From: Paracoccus xiamenensis
GTDB taxonomy: Bacteria > Pseudomonadota > Alphaproteobacteria > Rhodobacterales > Rhodobacteraceae
DNA: 64,000 nucleotides
Assembly (NCBI RefSeq): GCF_011308835.1
Contig: NZ_JAAOHY010000001.1
Coordinates: forward strand, 1,116,001-1,180,000
Reading direction: 5' to 3'
Below the pieces are notes generated by a model, which saw nothing but the letters and a program-made list of their open reading frames with translations, made no database searches and was not told the DNA's origin. The position numbers were made by a program, and so were the translations under genes. Of this stretch, positions 1-8,156 are shown in pieces. Position 1 is the stretch's first letter; every line of letters begins with the position of its first letter.

Positions 1-711
1 CTCGACTCCGTCACCCGCGGCCTTGATGCGCTGACCGAGGCGGAAACGGCACTCTCGCTTGTCAAGACGTCGCCGTCCGGCACGCTGCGCGTGAGCGCGC
101 CTATGACTGTCGCCCTCGTGCGATTTTCCGAAGCGATTCCGGAATTCCTCTCGCTCTACCCAGAACTGAAGCTCGACCTGCATCTCGATGACCGCCGGGT
201 CGACATCGTTCGCGAAGGGTTCGATCTAGCGATACGCGGCAGCGGCAATCTTGAGGATTCAAGCCTGATTGCAAGAAAGCTGGCGGTCATGCCGCATGTG
301 CTTTGCGCCGCACCGGCCTATTTCAAGCGGCATGGAAAACCGGAAACGCCATCTGATCTGAAAATTCTGGACCACATTCGTTTTCTGTTTGGCGGAAATG
401 TCGATACCTGGGAATTCAAAAAGAGAGGGCGCACCGAAAGGATCGCCGTCCAGGCGCGCTACTCGGTAACGTCGAGCCTAGCCGTGCGTGATGCGTTGCG
501 CGGTGGTCTCGGCGTCAGCCTGATTCCACTTCCCTACGTTGCGAAAGACCTGCGGGACGGACGGCTGCAATCGGTCCTGGATGACTGGACAACGACAGAA
601 ATCACACACTATGCGGTTTATCCATCGCGCCAGCATCTTGCGCCAAAAATCCGCGTCTTCCTCGACTTCCTGATCCAACAGTTTAGTCGTGCCCCGTCAG
701 CTTTCGAGTGA
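1..711 (+). CDS. LysR-family transcriptional regulator, 5' end outside window
   Basis: The reading frame is open from base 1 and ends with TGA, so the N-terminal helix-turn-helix part lies before the window. The visible part begins in the linker and then has the motif SGTLRVSAP, which typically opens the substrate-binding domain of LysR regulators. Further family features are DLAIRGSG and LGVSLIPLPYVAKDL. LysR proteins bind DNA as tetramers and sense a small molecule; the effector and target genes cannot be told from here. A GTG at base 91 would give a shorter frame but would remove the start of the domain, so it is not the real start. The family call is firm, the function open. Confidence 0.85.
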   Translation, partial: LDSVTRGLDALTEAETALSLVKTSPSGTLRVSAPMTVALVRFSEAIPEFLSLYPELKLDLHLDDRRVDIVREGFDLAIRGSGNLEDSSLIARKLAVMPHVLCAAPAYFKRHGKPETPSDLKILDHIRFLFGGNVDTWEFKKRGRTERIAVQARYSVTSSLAVRDALRGGLGVSLIPLPYVAKDLRDGRLQSVLDDWTTTEITHYAVYPSRQHLAPKIRVFLDFLIQQFSRAPSAFE

Positions 712-874
712 GCGCAGAAGGTGACCTTCCATGCGGAATGGGGTCGCAAATTGTCGTTCGCTGGCTCTCAAGTTTTATCGGGCTGTAGCGTAGAACTGGC
801 GGTTGTGCATGCCGATTGGTGGAATGCGGCAAACGACGGCGCATAGGCTATTTTCGGCGGAAATCGGCGGTGTT

Positions 875-964
875 TGGCGGACGGTGAGGGATTCGAACCC
901 TCGAGACGGTTCCCCGCCTACACACTTTCCAGGCGTGCGCCTTCGACCACTCGGCCAACCGTCC
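875..964 (-). tRNA. tRNA-Ser (anticodon GGA)
   Basis: The reverse strand folds as a class II tRNA. The acceptor arm GGACGGT pairs with ACCGTCC, followed by G and an encoded CCA. The T-arm contains GGTTCGAATCC, the anticodon loop reads CTGGAAA with anticodon GGA, and there is a long variable arm as expected for serine. It decodes UCC and UCU. It stands alone between the LysR gene and the PHB cluster, with no adjacent integrase. Confidence 0.95.
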
Positions 965-1005
965 GTGCCCGCGCTACCTAACCGGTGTCGCGGGGAACCG
1001 CAAGA

Positions 1006-1575
1006 TCAGAGCTTCGAAATCCGCTCTTGCAATGCAGCGAGTTGACGGCGGATTTCATCCATGTCGCCCTCGGGCGCCGGGGCGCTGTCCCCGTCGTCCG
1101 GTGCCGGACCCGACGCGCCCCCGCGCCAGCCGCCCATCATCGCCTTCAGGAAGGCCTGTTGCTGGCGCTGAAGCTGATCGAAGCCGGGCATTTTTGCCAT
1201 CGGGCTGGTGCTGGACATCGCGGCCATGTTTTCCATCATCTTCGACTGCCCTTCACGCAGCATCTCGAAGCTGGCGGCCAGAAACTGCGGCACCACGGTT
1301 TGCGCCTGGCTGGTATAGCTGCGCACCAGATCGGTCAGCACATCCACCGGCAGGACGTTTTCGCCCCTGCCCTCGTGTTCGGCGATGATCTGCAGCAGAT
1401 ATTGCCGGGTCAATTCATCCCCGGTTTTCAGGTCGACGATCTTCACCTCGCGACCATCGCGAATGAAGGTCGCGATATCTTCGAGCGTGACGTAGTCACT
1501 GGTTTCGGTGTTATAAAGCCGCCGGCTGGCATAGCGCTTGATCAGCAAGGGCGTGGCGGCATCGGGCTTGGCCAT
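1006..1575 (-). CDS. phaR: Polyhydroxybutyrate synthesis repressor PhaR
   Basis: This 189-residue protein has the PhaR/PhbR N-terminal DNA-binding and PHB-accumulation domain at about residues 10-75, with LIKRYASRRLYNTETSDYV as a clear signature. A Gln/Met-rich middle and an acidic C-terminal helix follow. In Paracoccus, PhaR represses phasin and its own gene, binds nascent PHB granules, and is thereby released from DNA. It is last in the order phaC-phaP-phaR on this strand. The start has a GAGGA ribosome site six bases upstream, and that site is buried in a strong inverted repeat (see 1582-1614). Identity is secure from sequence and neighbours. Confidence 0.95.
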   Translation of the reverse strand: MAKPDAATPLLIKRYASRRLYNTETSDYVTLEDIATFIRDGREVKIVDLKTGDELTRQYLLQIIAEHEGRGENVLPVDVLTDLVRSYTSQAQTVVPQFLAASFEMLREGQSKMMENMAAMSSTSPMAKMPGFDQLQRQQQAFLKAMMGGWRGGASGPAPDDGDSAPAPEGDMDEIRRQLAALQERISKL

Positions 1576-1581
1576 CGGCTG

Positions 1582-1614
1582 TCCTCAATGGATGCATTTG
1601 CAGCATCTTGAGGA
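1582..1614 (-). promoter_or_regulatory. Hairpin covering the phaR ribosome-binding site
   Basis: Read as phaR mRNA, TCCTCAA-GATGC, a 7-base loop, GATGC's complement GCATC, a CA bulge and TTGAGGA form a 12-bp stem. The 3' arm contains the GAGGA Shine-Dalgarno sequence of phaR, so the 5' arm acts as a built-in anti-Shine-Dalgarno. The stem is seen directly; a regulatory role is inferred. The same palindrome could instead be a DNA operator, because PhaR sites are TGC-rich. Confidence 0.5.
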
Positions 1615-1636
1615 CAATTTGCGGCAATTGCAAAGA

Positions 1637-1666
1637 AAAAAGGGGCAGCCATTCGGCCACCCCTTT
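1637..1666 (-). terminator. Intrinsic terminator after phaP
   Basis: On the minus strand AAAAGGGG...CCCCTTTT forms a 13-bp stem with two G-U pairs and a 4-base loop, followed by a run of T. It lies between phaP and phaR, so most phasin transcripts should stop here and phaR would be made by read-through or from its own promoter in 1615-1690. Confidence 0.85.
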
Positions 1667-1689
1667 TCACGTCCGTGCAGAAAAGCCGA

Positions 1690-2142
1690 TCAGGCTTTCG
1701 TGGCGGTCGCGGCTTTCTTGACAGCTTCCTGAGCTTGCTTCGAAGCTTTCTCAGCGGTCTTCTGGGCGTCGTCGGCCAGGTTCTTGCCGGCAGCCATCAG
1801 CAGGTCGACGGTTTCCATCTGCAGTTTCTTGGCAACTTCAGCGAAAGCCGACATGTGCTCGGCAGCGGTTTCGGCCGAGGCGTTGGCGAAATCGGCGAAA
1901 GCCTTGGCATAAGCGCCGGCATCGTCTTTCTTGGTGGTCAGTTCGCCGATGCGGGCGATCGAGTCTTTCGCCCACTGGGCCGAGATCTCGGTCGAACGTT
2001 CAGCAGCCGACAGGGCCACGCGCGACAGCTTTTCGTTCAGGGCCGACTGGGTCTTGAACGCGTCCTGCATCGACGAAGTGTCGACCGGGAAGTTCGCCAT
2101 CAGGTCTTGCATGGTCTTGGTGAAATCAGGGGTCTTGGCCAT
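1690..2142 (-). CDS. phaP: Phasin, PHB granule-associated protein
   Basis: The protein has 150 residues when started at MAKTPDFTKTMQDLM, which has a GGAG ribosome site. It is a helical, Ala/Lys/Glu-rich protein with no cysteine, typical of small phasins of the phasin_2 type, and ends with a Lys/Ala-rich tail (KKAATATKA). Phasins coat PHB granules and control their number and size. It lies between phaC and phaR; the spacer upstream holds a CTGC-N3-GCAG site expected to bind PhaR. A longer frame reaching base 2220 lacks a ribosome site and begins with non-phasin sequence, so it was not used. Confidence 0.9.
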   Translation of the reverse strand: MAKTPDFTKTMQDLMANFPVDTSSMQDAFKTQSALNEKLSRVALSAAERSTEISAQWAKDSIARIGELTTKKDDAGAYAKAFADFANASAETAAEHMSAFAEVAKKLQMETVDLLMAAGKNLADDAQKTAEKASKQAQEAVKKAATATKA

Positions 2143-2243
2143 TTCTCTATCTCCATCTCGGCGGCTGGGGAGGAGGAGCGCCGCCTGTTCATTCCAGTGA
2201 CCACAAGATAGATGCCGCACCGCAGCATTTCAACCTTTATTTT

Positions 2244-2254
2244 CTGCACTGCAG
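2244..2254. promoter_or_regulatory. Candidate PhaR operator upstream of phaP
   Basis: The sequence CTGCACTGCAG fits the form CTGC-N3-GCAG that I recall for PhaR of Paracoccus denitrificans. It lies about 100 bases before the phasin start codon, in the phaC-phaP spacer, within AT-rich flanks suited to a promoter. The motif is seen; binding is inferred from the family. Confidence 0.65.
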
Positions 2255-2289
2255 CAAAAATCAACCGATCACAAAAAATGTGCACGCAA

Positions 2290-4446
2290 TCAAGGAGTTT
2301 CGTGGACGTACTCGCCCGGGGCAGCGCTGAATCCAGCCTCTGGACTGCGCGCGGCGACCATCTCGCCCGATTTTTCACGCAGCCATTCCTCCCAGACCGG
2401 CCACCAGCTGCCGGCAGCAAAACGGGCCGAGTCGAGCCACGCCTCTGGTCCACCCAGGAAATCGCCGTCATTGGTGTAATGGCCATACTTCTTCTTCGAC
2501 GGCGGATTCACGATCCCGGCGATGTGACCCGATTCCGAAAGGATGAAGCGCTTGTCCTTCGATCCCATCTGCGCCACGCCGCGCCAGCTGTGTTTCCAAG
2601 GCGCGATATGGTCGGTCTCGCAGCCTATGGCACAAAGCGGCAACTGGATGTCCGACAGCTTCAACTGATGGCCCAGCATCGGATAGCCCTCGCCCACCAG
2701 CAGGTTCTGCTGGCACAGCCCGCGCAGGTAATCGGTCGTCATCTTGCCCGGCAGATTGGTCGCGTCGCCGTTCCAGTAAAGAAGATCGAAAGCCGGCGGC
2801 GCCTCTCCCATAAGATAGGACCGGATCGCCGGCCCCCAGACCAGATCGTTGGCGCGCAGGAAGCTCATCGTGCGGGTCATCAGGTGGGCGGCGAAAATGC
2901 CGGTGCGCGCGACCTCTGCGGCGATGCCCTCGACGAAATCGTCCTGAAGGAAGGGGGTAAACTCGCCCTGCTCATCAAAGTCCGTCAGCGTCGTGAAGAA
3001 GGTGGCCGAGTTCACCCGATCATCCCCACGCTGCGCCATCAGCGCCAGCGTCAGCGACAGCGTGGTGCCACCGATGCAATAGCCGACGGCGTTCAGCTTC
3101 GGCTCTGAAGTGATTTCCTCGACCGCGTCCATCACCGACAGATAGGCGCTGACATAATCGGCCAATCCGGTCTCGGCAAAGCTTGCGTCGGGGTTTTTCC
3201 AGGACACCACGAACAGCGTATAGCCCTGATCGACGATCCAGCGGATCAGGCTGTTTTCCGGCTTCAGGTCAAGAATGTAGAACTTGTTGATCCAGGGCGG
3301 AAACAGCACGATCGGCACGGCGTGCACCTGTTCGGTGCTGGGGCTGTACTGGATCAGTTCATACAGCCTTTCCTGACGGACGACACGGCCGGGTGCGGTG
3401 CCGATATTCTCACCCACCGCGAATGCGTTGCGGTCGGCCAGCGAGACGATCATCTCGCCGCCATGGGTCTCGACGTCGCGCACCAGGTTGGCCAGCCCCT
3501 TGACCAGGCTTTCGCCCTCGGTTTCAAGCGCGCGTTCGATGGCGTCGGGATTGGTGGCCAGGAAATTCGTCGGCGCGAACATGTCGATGATCTGGTTGGT
3601 CAGCCAGTTCAGCCGGTGCTGGTCGACCGGGTCCAGCATGTCCAGGTTCTGCGCCGCCTCGCGCATGGCGCGCGCGTTGATCTGGTACTGCGTCTTGACC
3701 AGATTGAAATAGGGGTGCGATTGCCAAAGCGGGTTGCGAAACCGCTTGTCGGTCTCGGCCTCGGCATCCTCGGGCGCGGTCAGCTTGCCGCGCGTCAGCT
3801 GCTGCTGCATCCCGGCGTAATGGGCCAGCGTCTCGCCCCAGTATTTCACCTGCTGCTCGACAATGCGGGCGGGCTGCTCGGACCACAGCTTGGCCCAGGC
3901 GAGGCCGGCATTGACGACAAGGTCGGCCCCCGGCGCCTCGACGCCCGGATCATGCATCGGACGCCGCGACAGCGCCGCCGCCAGCCGCTGGGTCAGCGCC
4001 TCGATCCGCTCCATGTTCTCGGCCAGTTGGGCAGGAACCTCTGGCGCCGCTGCCGGCGGGGGCGCAGCGGGTTCGGGCCGCGCCTGCACCGACGCCGCTT
4101 TCGCCATGTCAGCAGGCGGGCCCCCTGCCGGAGCAATTGGGGGCGCGACCTTCGCCGGTTTGGCGGCCACTTTCGGCTTCGCCGTTCTGTTCACCGCCTT
4201 TGGGGAGGCTGCCTTTCTGGCAGTTGTCTTTGCGCCAGCCTTTTTCGCCGCCCCCCTGGCCACAGCCGATTCCGCGCCGGCCGCTGATTTGGCCGCGGCC
4301 TTCGCCGCAGGCTTGCTTGCCCCCGCAGCTGCCCTCGCGGCAGGCGCGGAGGCTTCCGTTTGGGAAGGATTGGAGCGTTTTCCAGCAGTTGACCCAACGT
4401 CACCCTTGCTGCGTCCCGGAGATTTGCGTGCGTCCTTGCTTGCCAT
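2290..4446 (-). CDS. phaC: Class I poly(3-hydroxyalkanoate) synthase with long basic N-terminal extension
   Basis: PhaC polymerises 3-hydroxyacyl-CoA to PHB at the granule surface. The lipase-like box GYCIGG holds the catalytic Cys457; the partner Asp and His lie in CETDHIAPW and SESGHIAG, giving the alpha/beta-hydrolase triad. At 718 residues it is longer than usual class I synthases (about 600). The excess is an N-terminal stretch of about 125 residues rich in Ala, Lys and Pro (AAKAAAKSA, KKAGAKTTARKAA) resembling histone H1 tails. The ATG at 4446 is chosen because a purine-rich GGGGAAGA ribosome site precedes it; a TTG two codons upstream is less likely. It is divergent from phaZ by 99 bases. 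Confidence 0.95.
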   Translation of the reverse strand: MASKDARKSPGRSKGDVGSTAGKRSNPSQTEASAPAARAAAGASKPAAKAAAKSAAGAESAVARGAAKKAGAKTTARKAASPKAVNRTAKPKVAAKPAKVAPPIAPAGGPPADMAKAASVQARPEPAAPPPAAAPEVPAQLAENMERIEALTQRLAAALSRRPMHDPGVEAPGADLVVNAGLAWAKLWSEQPARIVEQQVKYWGETLAHYAGMQQQLTRGKLTAPEDAEAETDKRFRNPLWQSHPYFNLVKTQYQINARAMREAAQNLDMLDPVDQHRLNWLTNQIIDMFAPTNFLATNPDAIERALETEGESLVKGLANLVRDVETHGGEMIVSLADRNAFAVGENIGTAPGRVVRQERLYELIQYSPSTEQVHAVPIVLFPPWINKFYILDLKPENSLIRWIVDQGYTLFVVSWKNPDASFAETGLADYVSAYLSVMDAVEEITSEPKLNAVGYCIGGTTLSLTLALMAQRGDDRVNSATFFTTLTDFDEQGEFTPFLQDDFVEGIAAEVARTGIFAAHLMTRTMSFLRANDLVWGPAIRSYLMGEAPPAFDLLYWNGDATNLPGKMTTDYLRGLCQQNLLVGEGYPMLGHQLKLSDIQLPLCAIGCETDHIAPWKHSWRGVAQMGSKDKRFILSESGHIAGIVNPPSKKKYGHYTNDGDFLGGPEAWLDSARFAAGSWWPVWEEWLREKSGEMVAARSPEAGFSAAPGEYVHETP

Positions 4447-4545
4447 GACCAATCTTCCCCCCTACCTTTGCAAGACAAGCTTACCCGGCGCCCCCGTTTT
4501 GAAAAAGAGGGCATCGCGCCCGGTGCGTTGCCATACGAGGGACGA

Positions 4546-5883
4546 ATGGCCAAACAGATATTGAAGGGGCTGATCTCCTACGACGCGATGGAGACGATCC
4601 GCAACACCAACGAATGGTTGGGCGCTTCGGCGCGCGCCATGGCCTCCTACCCGGCCTTCGCGATGGTTCCACACCCGATGTTCCGCCTGATGAGCGCGTG
4701 GGGCCGCGTCACCGAACGCAGCTTTGCGCGCATGGTCATCAAGCCCGATTGGAACATCCCGCCGATCCCCGGCGCAGATGGCCAGGACCACGTCGTCTAT
4801 ATCGAACCAGAACTGAAACGCGATTTCGGCGATCTGGTGCATTTCCGCGTCGCCCGGCGCGAACCCCTGTCACGCAAGATCCTGCTGGTCGCCCCGATGT
4901 CGGGCCATTACGCCACGCTGCTGCGCTCGACCGTGACCTCGCTTCTGCCGAATGCGGAAATCTATATCACCGACTGGCACAATGCCCGCGATATCCCTGT
5001 CAGCAAGGGCAAGTTCGACATCGAGGACTATACCCAATACCTCGTCGACTTCATGCGCCATCTCGGCCCCGACGTGAACGTCGTCGCGGTCTGCCAGCCG
5101 GCACCGCTGGCGCTCGCTGCCACCGCGCTGCTGGCAGAGGAAGACCCAAAGGCCCAGCCGCGCACCCTGACCCTGATCGGCGGCCCGATCGACCCTGACG
5201 CCGCCGCGACAGAGGTCACCGATTTCGGCAATCGCATGACGATGGGTGAACTGGAATACCTGGCAATCCAGCAGGTCGGCTTCAAATACAAGGGCGCGGG
5301 CCGGATGGTCTATCCGGGGCTGGCGCAGCTTACCTCGTTCATCGCCATGAATGCCGAAACCCATACCCGCGCCTTCATGGACAAGATCTTTGCCGAGGCG
5401 CGCGGCGAGGCCTCGGAAGGCGACAAGCACAACAAATTCTATGACGAATACCTTGCCGTCATGGACATGACCGCCGAATTCTACCTGTCGACGGTCGAAC
5501 GCATCTTCAAAGGCCTGGAAATCGCCGAGAACCGCTTCACCGTGAACGGCAAGCCGGTCGATCTGGGCAAGATCAAGGATGTGGCTGTCTTCACCGTCGA
5601 AGGGGCGAATGACGACATCTCGGCACCGGGGCAATGCGTCGCCGCGCTGGATCTCTGCACAGGCCTGCCCGACGACAAGAAACGCCAGCACCTGGAACCC
5701 GGCGCCGGGCATTACGGCATTTTCGCAGGCAAAAGCTGGCGCCTCAACATCCGTCCGATCGTGCTGGACTTCATCGACGACAATTCCGGCGACGAAGCCC
5801 CTGCCCCGCGCCGTCGCCGCCCCGCCGGCAATGGTGAGGCCGCGGCCATCCCGGGCATCAACAGCAGCCGGATGCCGGTCTGA
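4546..5883 (+). CDS. phaZ: Intracellular poly(3-hydroxybutyrate) depolymerase
   Basis: This 445-residue enzyme mobilises stored PHB inside the cell. The nucleophile region reads VVAVCQPAP with Cys183, the residue and position known for the Ralstonia PhaZ1 family, in place of the usual lipase-box serine. The alpha/beta-hydrolase His lies in PGAGHYGIF near the C-terminus, and an Asp-rich ANDDISAPG segment precedes it. The C-terminal tail is Pro/Arg-rich. The start at MAKQILKGL is supported by GAGGGA six to eight bases upstream. It is divergent from phaC, which suits coordinated control of synthesis and breakdown. Confidence 0.95.
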   Translation: MAKQILKGLISYDAMETIRNTNEWLGASARAMASYPAFAMVPHPMFRLMSAWGRVTERSFARMVIKPDWNIPPIPGADGQDHVVYIEPELKRDFGDLVHFRVARREPLSRKILLVAPMSGHYATLLRSTVTSLLPNAEIYITDWHNARDIPVSKGKFDIEDYTQYLVDFMRHLGPDVNVVAVCQPAPLALAATALLAEEDPKAQPRTLTLIGGPIDPDAAATEVTDFGNRMTMGELEYLAIQQVGFKYKGAGRMVYPGLAQLTSFIAMNAETHTRAFMDKIFAEARGEASEGDKHNKFYDEYLAVMDMTAEFYLSTVERIFKGLEIAENRFTVNGKPVDLGKIKDVAVFTVEGANDDISAPGQCVAALDLCTGLPDDKKRQHLEPGAGHYGIFAGKSWRLNIRPIVLDFIDDNSGDEAPAPRRRRPAGNGEAAAIPGINSSRMPV

Positions 5884-5912
5884 TCATCGCCGATCCCGGA
5901 TTACCGAAAGAC

Positions 5913-5943
5913 AAGGGGCGCTGACCGCAAGGCCGCGCCCCTT
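5913..5943. terminator. Terminator between phaZ and purU
   Basis: AAGGGGCG at 5913-5920 pairs with CGCCCCTT at 5936-5943 around a GC-rich loop, followed by TCTTC. It lies between the 3' ends of convergent phaZ and purU and could serve phaZ chiefly. Confidence 0.6.
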
Positions 5944-6023
5944 CTTCATCTCCGCCCGGCGTAGGCATCCGGCATTCACTCTGGCCCAAATATCCAGAAA
6001 GCGGCCGCGCCCATCGCCCCTGC

Positions 6024-6908
6024 TCAGCCCATGCGCTCGGACGCGTATCCGCCGGGCGAGGCCGGAAACACCACCGTGCGCGAGCCATTCAGGAAGACCC
6101 GGTGATGGATATGGGCATGGATGGCGCGGGCCAATACCTGCGCCTCGACATCCCGGCCGAGGCTGACGTAATCCGCAGGGGATTGCGCATGGGTCACGCG
6201 CACGGTGTCCTGCTCGACAATCGGCCCCTCGTCCAGATCAGCGGTCACGTAATGCGCCGTTGCCCCGATCAGCTTCACCCCGCGCTCATAAGCCTGTTTA
6301 TAGGGGTTCGCACCCTTGAAGCTGGGCAGGAACGAGTGGTGGATATTGATGATCCGCCCCGACATTTCCGAACACAACCGGTCCGAAAGGATCTGCATAT
6401 AGCGCGCCAGCACCACCAGCTCGGCCCCGGTTTCACGCACGACCTCCATCAGGCGCGCCTCGGCTTCGGGCTTGTTCGCCGGCGTGACCTTGATCTGATG
6501 GAAAGGAATGTCGTGGTTCACGACCAGCTTCTGATAGGTCATGTGGTTCGAGACGACGCCGACAATATCAATCGGCAACGCCCCGATGCGCCAGCGATAC
6601 AGGATGTCGTTCAGGCAATGGCCGAAGCTCGACACCATCAACAGCACCCGCATCCGATGGGCGGAATCGTAGATCGCGGCCTCCATCTGAAAATCTTCCG
6701 CGACCGGGGCGAAGCCTGCCTGCAGCGCCTCGGCACCTCGCCCGTCCTCGTCCTGAAAACTGACCCGCATGAAAAAGCGCCCCGATTCCAGATCGTCGAA
6801 CTGGGCGGAATCGGTGATATTGCAGCCGTTCTGGGCCAGAAAGCTGGAAATCGCCGCAACGATCCCGCGCCGGGCCGGGCAGGTGACGGTCAGGATCAGG
6901 TCGGACAT
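6024..6908 (-). CDS. purU: Formyltetrahydrofolate deformylase
   Basis: PurU hydrolyses 10-formyl-tetrahydrofolate to formate and tetrahydrofolate, balancing the one-carbon pool. The 294 residues fit the family. An N-terminal ACT domain (LTVTCPARRGIVAAISSFLA, residues about 5-80) is followed by a formyltransferase-like domain with the catalytic stretch IINIHHSFLPSFKG and the Asp of DLDEGPIVEQD. The start MSDLILTV has a modest AGAGAAAGAG purine tract upstream; an in-frame start further upstream would add residues not seen in the family. Confidence 0.95.
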   Translation of the reverse strand: MSDLILTVTCPARRGIVAAISSFLAQNGCNITDSAQFDDLESGRFFMRVSFQDEDGRGAEALQAGFAPVAEDFQMEAAIYDSAHRMRVLLMVSSFGHCLNDILYRWRIGALPIDIVGVVSNHMTYQKLVVNHDIPFHQIKVTPANKPEAEARLMEVVRETGAELVVLARYMQILSDRLCSEMSGRIINIHHSFLPSFKGANPYKQAYERGVKLIGATAHYVTADLDEGPIVEQDTVRVTHAQSPADYVSLGRDVEAQVLARAIHAHIHHRVFLNGSRTVVFPASPGGYASERMG

Positions 6909-6994
6909 TGCAGGCTCTTTCTCTCTTAACGCAACCGGTGAAGGGCTAGCGGCAGTTGGCGCTGTGGGCAAGATGATGATTGCAATGCAGCACC

Positions 6995-7740
6995 TTAGGA
7001 ACAGGCGCGCGCCGCAGCAAAACCCGCCTTATCGGCGCTTCCGGCAACCTGATCGTAAGTTACCGTGTCGGGCTTGTCCGAGGGGCGGATTGCGACGACC
7101 ACACCCGCATCAACGTAAGCCGCAAGAAAGGCGATCTTCCCGTCGCATTCGCGCAGCCTCGGCCCCGCATCGACCGGCCCCGGCGCAAAGCCCATGAAGG
7201 GGCCAATGACCGCCAGCGGCTTTCCTGCACCCTGCCAGCGATAGATCAGCAGGGCATCCACGTTGTCGCCACTTGCGACAGCCGCGATCTCCTGCAGGCC
7301 GTCGCCATCGAAATCGGCCACGCCAAGCAGCACGACTTCGGTTATCGCAGGGGCAAAGCGCGCCTCGGTCAGAAACTCAATCCCGTTCATCGGCAGATCG
7401 GCGACCAGAACACGCCATCCGAGTTCACGGTCGCGCTGGATCGTCACCAGATCCGACCGGCCGTCATTGTCGATATCCGCCACTGCTGGCATGTCGCCCA
7501 GAAAGAACCCGCCCGGATCGACGTCCAGATGCCAGGTCAGGGCAAGACTTCCCCGCGCAAGGCTTTCCTCGCTGCGGCCTGAACGGGCGTTCTTCAGCCG
7601 CACGCGCGACCAGATCGGCCAATCACCTTCGTAATCGGCTGCGGTCGCCGGGTTTTCAAAACTTGCGCGGATTTCGGTTTCGGCAGATGCCACGGCAGGC
7701 AGGCAAGCCACAAAAGCCGCCAGCACCGCCGGAATGCGCA

Positions 7741-7741
<1 letters not shown>
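6995..7741 (-). CDS. Secreted FG-GAP/VCBS-repeat protein of unknown role
   Basis: The protein has 248 residues with a signal peptide (MRIPAVLAAFVACLPAVASA) and therefore is probably periplasmic. Two FG-GAP/VCBS-type calcium-binding loops are visible, AVADIDNDGRSDLVTI and GVADFDGDGLQEIAAV, the repeating unit of small beta-propellers. A Cys near LRECDG and one at the C-terminus could form a disulfide. Its ATG overlaps the stop of the upstream ferredoxin gene in a TGATG junction, so both are probably translated together. Function is unknown; it is not an enzyme I recognise. Confidence 0.75.
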
Positions 7742-8079
<338 letters not shown>

Positions 8080-8112
8080 CTATCCGCGAGATAGGCCATT
8101 CAGCCCGCAATG

Positions 8113-8139
8113 AAAAGGGCGGAGCCAAAGGCCCCGCCC
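8113..8139 (-). terminator. Terminator after degP
   Basis: On the minus strand GGGCGGGGCC and GGCTCCGCCC pair around a short TTT loop, followed by TTTTC. It is placed just after the degP stop codon. Confidence 0.85.
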
Positions 8140-8156
8140 GATCACATTGCCGCAGC

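Noticed and set aside
875..964. tRNA-Ser as an integration site of an island
   Set aside because: No integrase gene or repeated tRNA end was found on either side.
2143..2220. Longer phasin start at 2220
   Set aside because: The extra 26 residues do not resemble phasins, and the ATG at 2142 has a clear ribosome site.
4450..4452. TTG start for phaC two codons upstream of the ATG
   Set aside because: The ribosome site is better spaced for the ATG at 4446.
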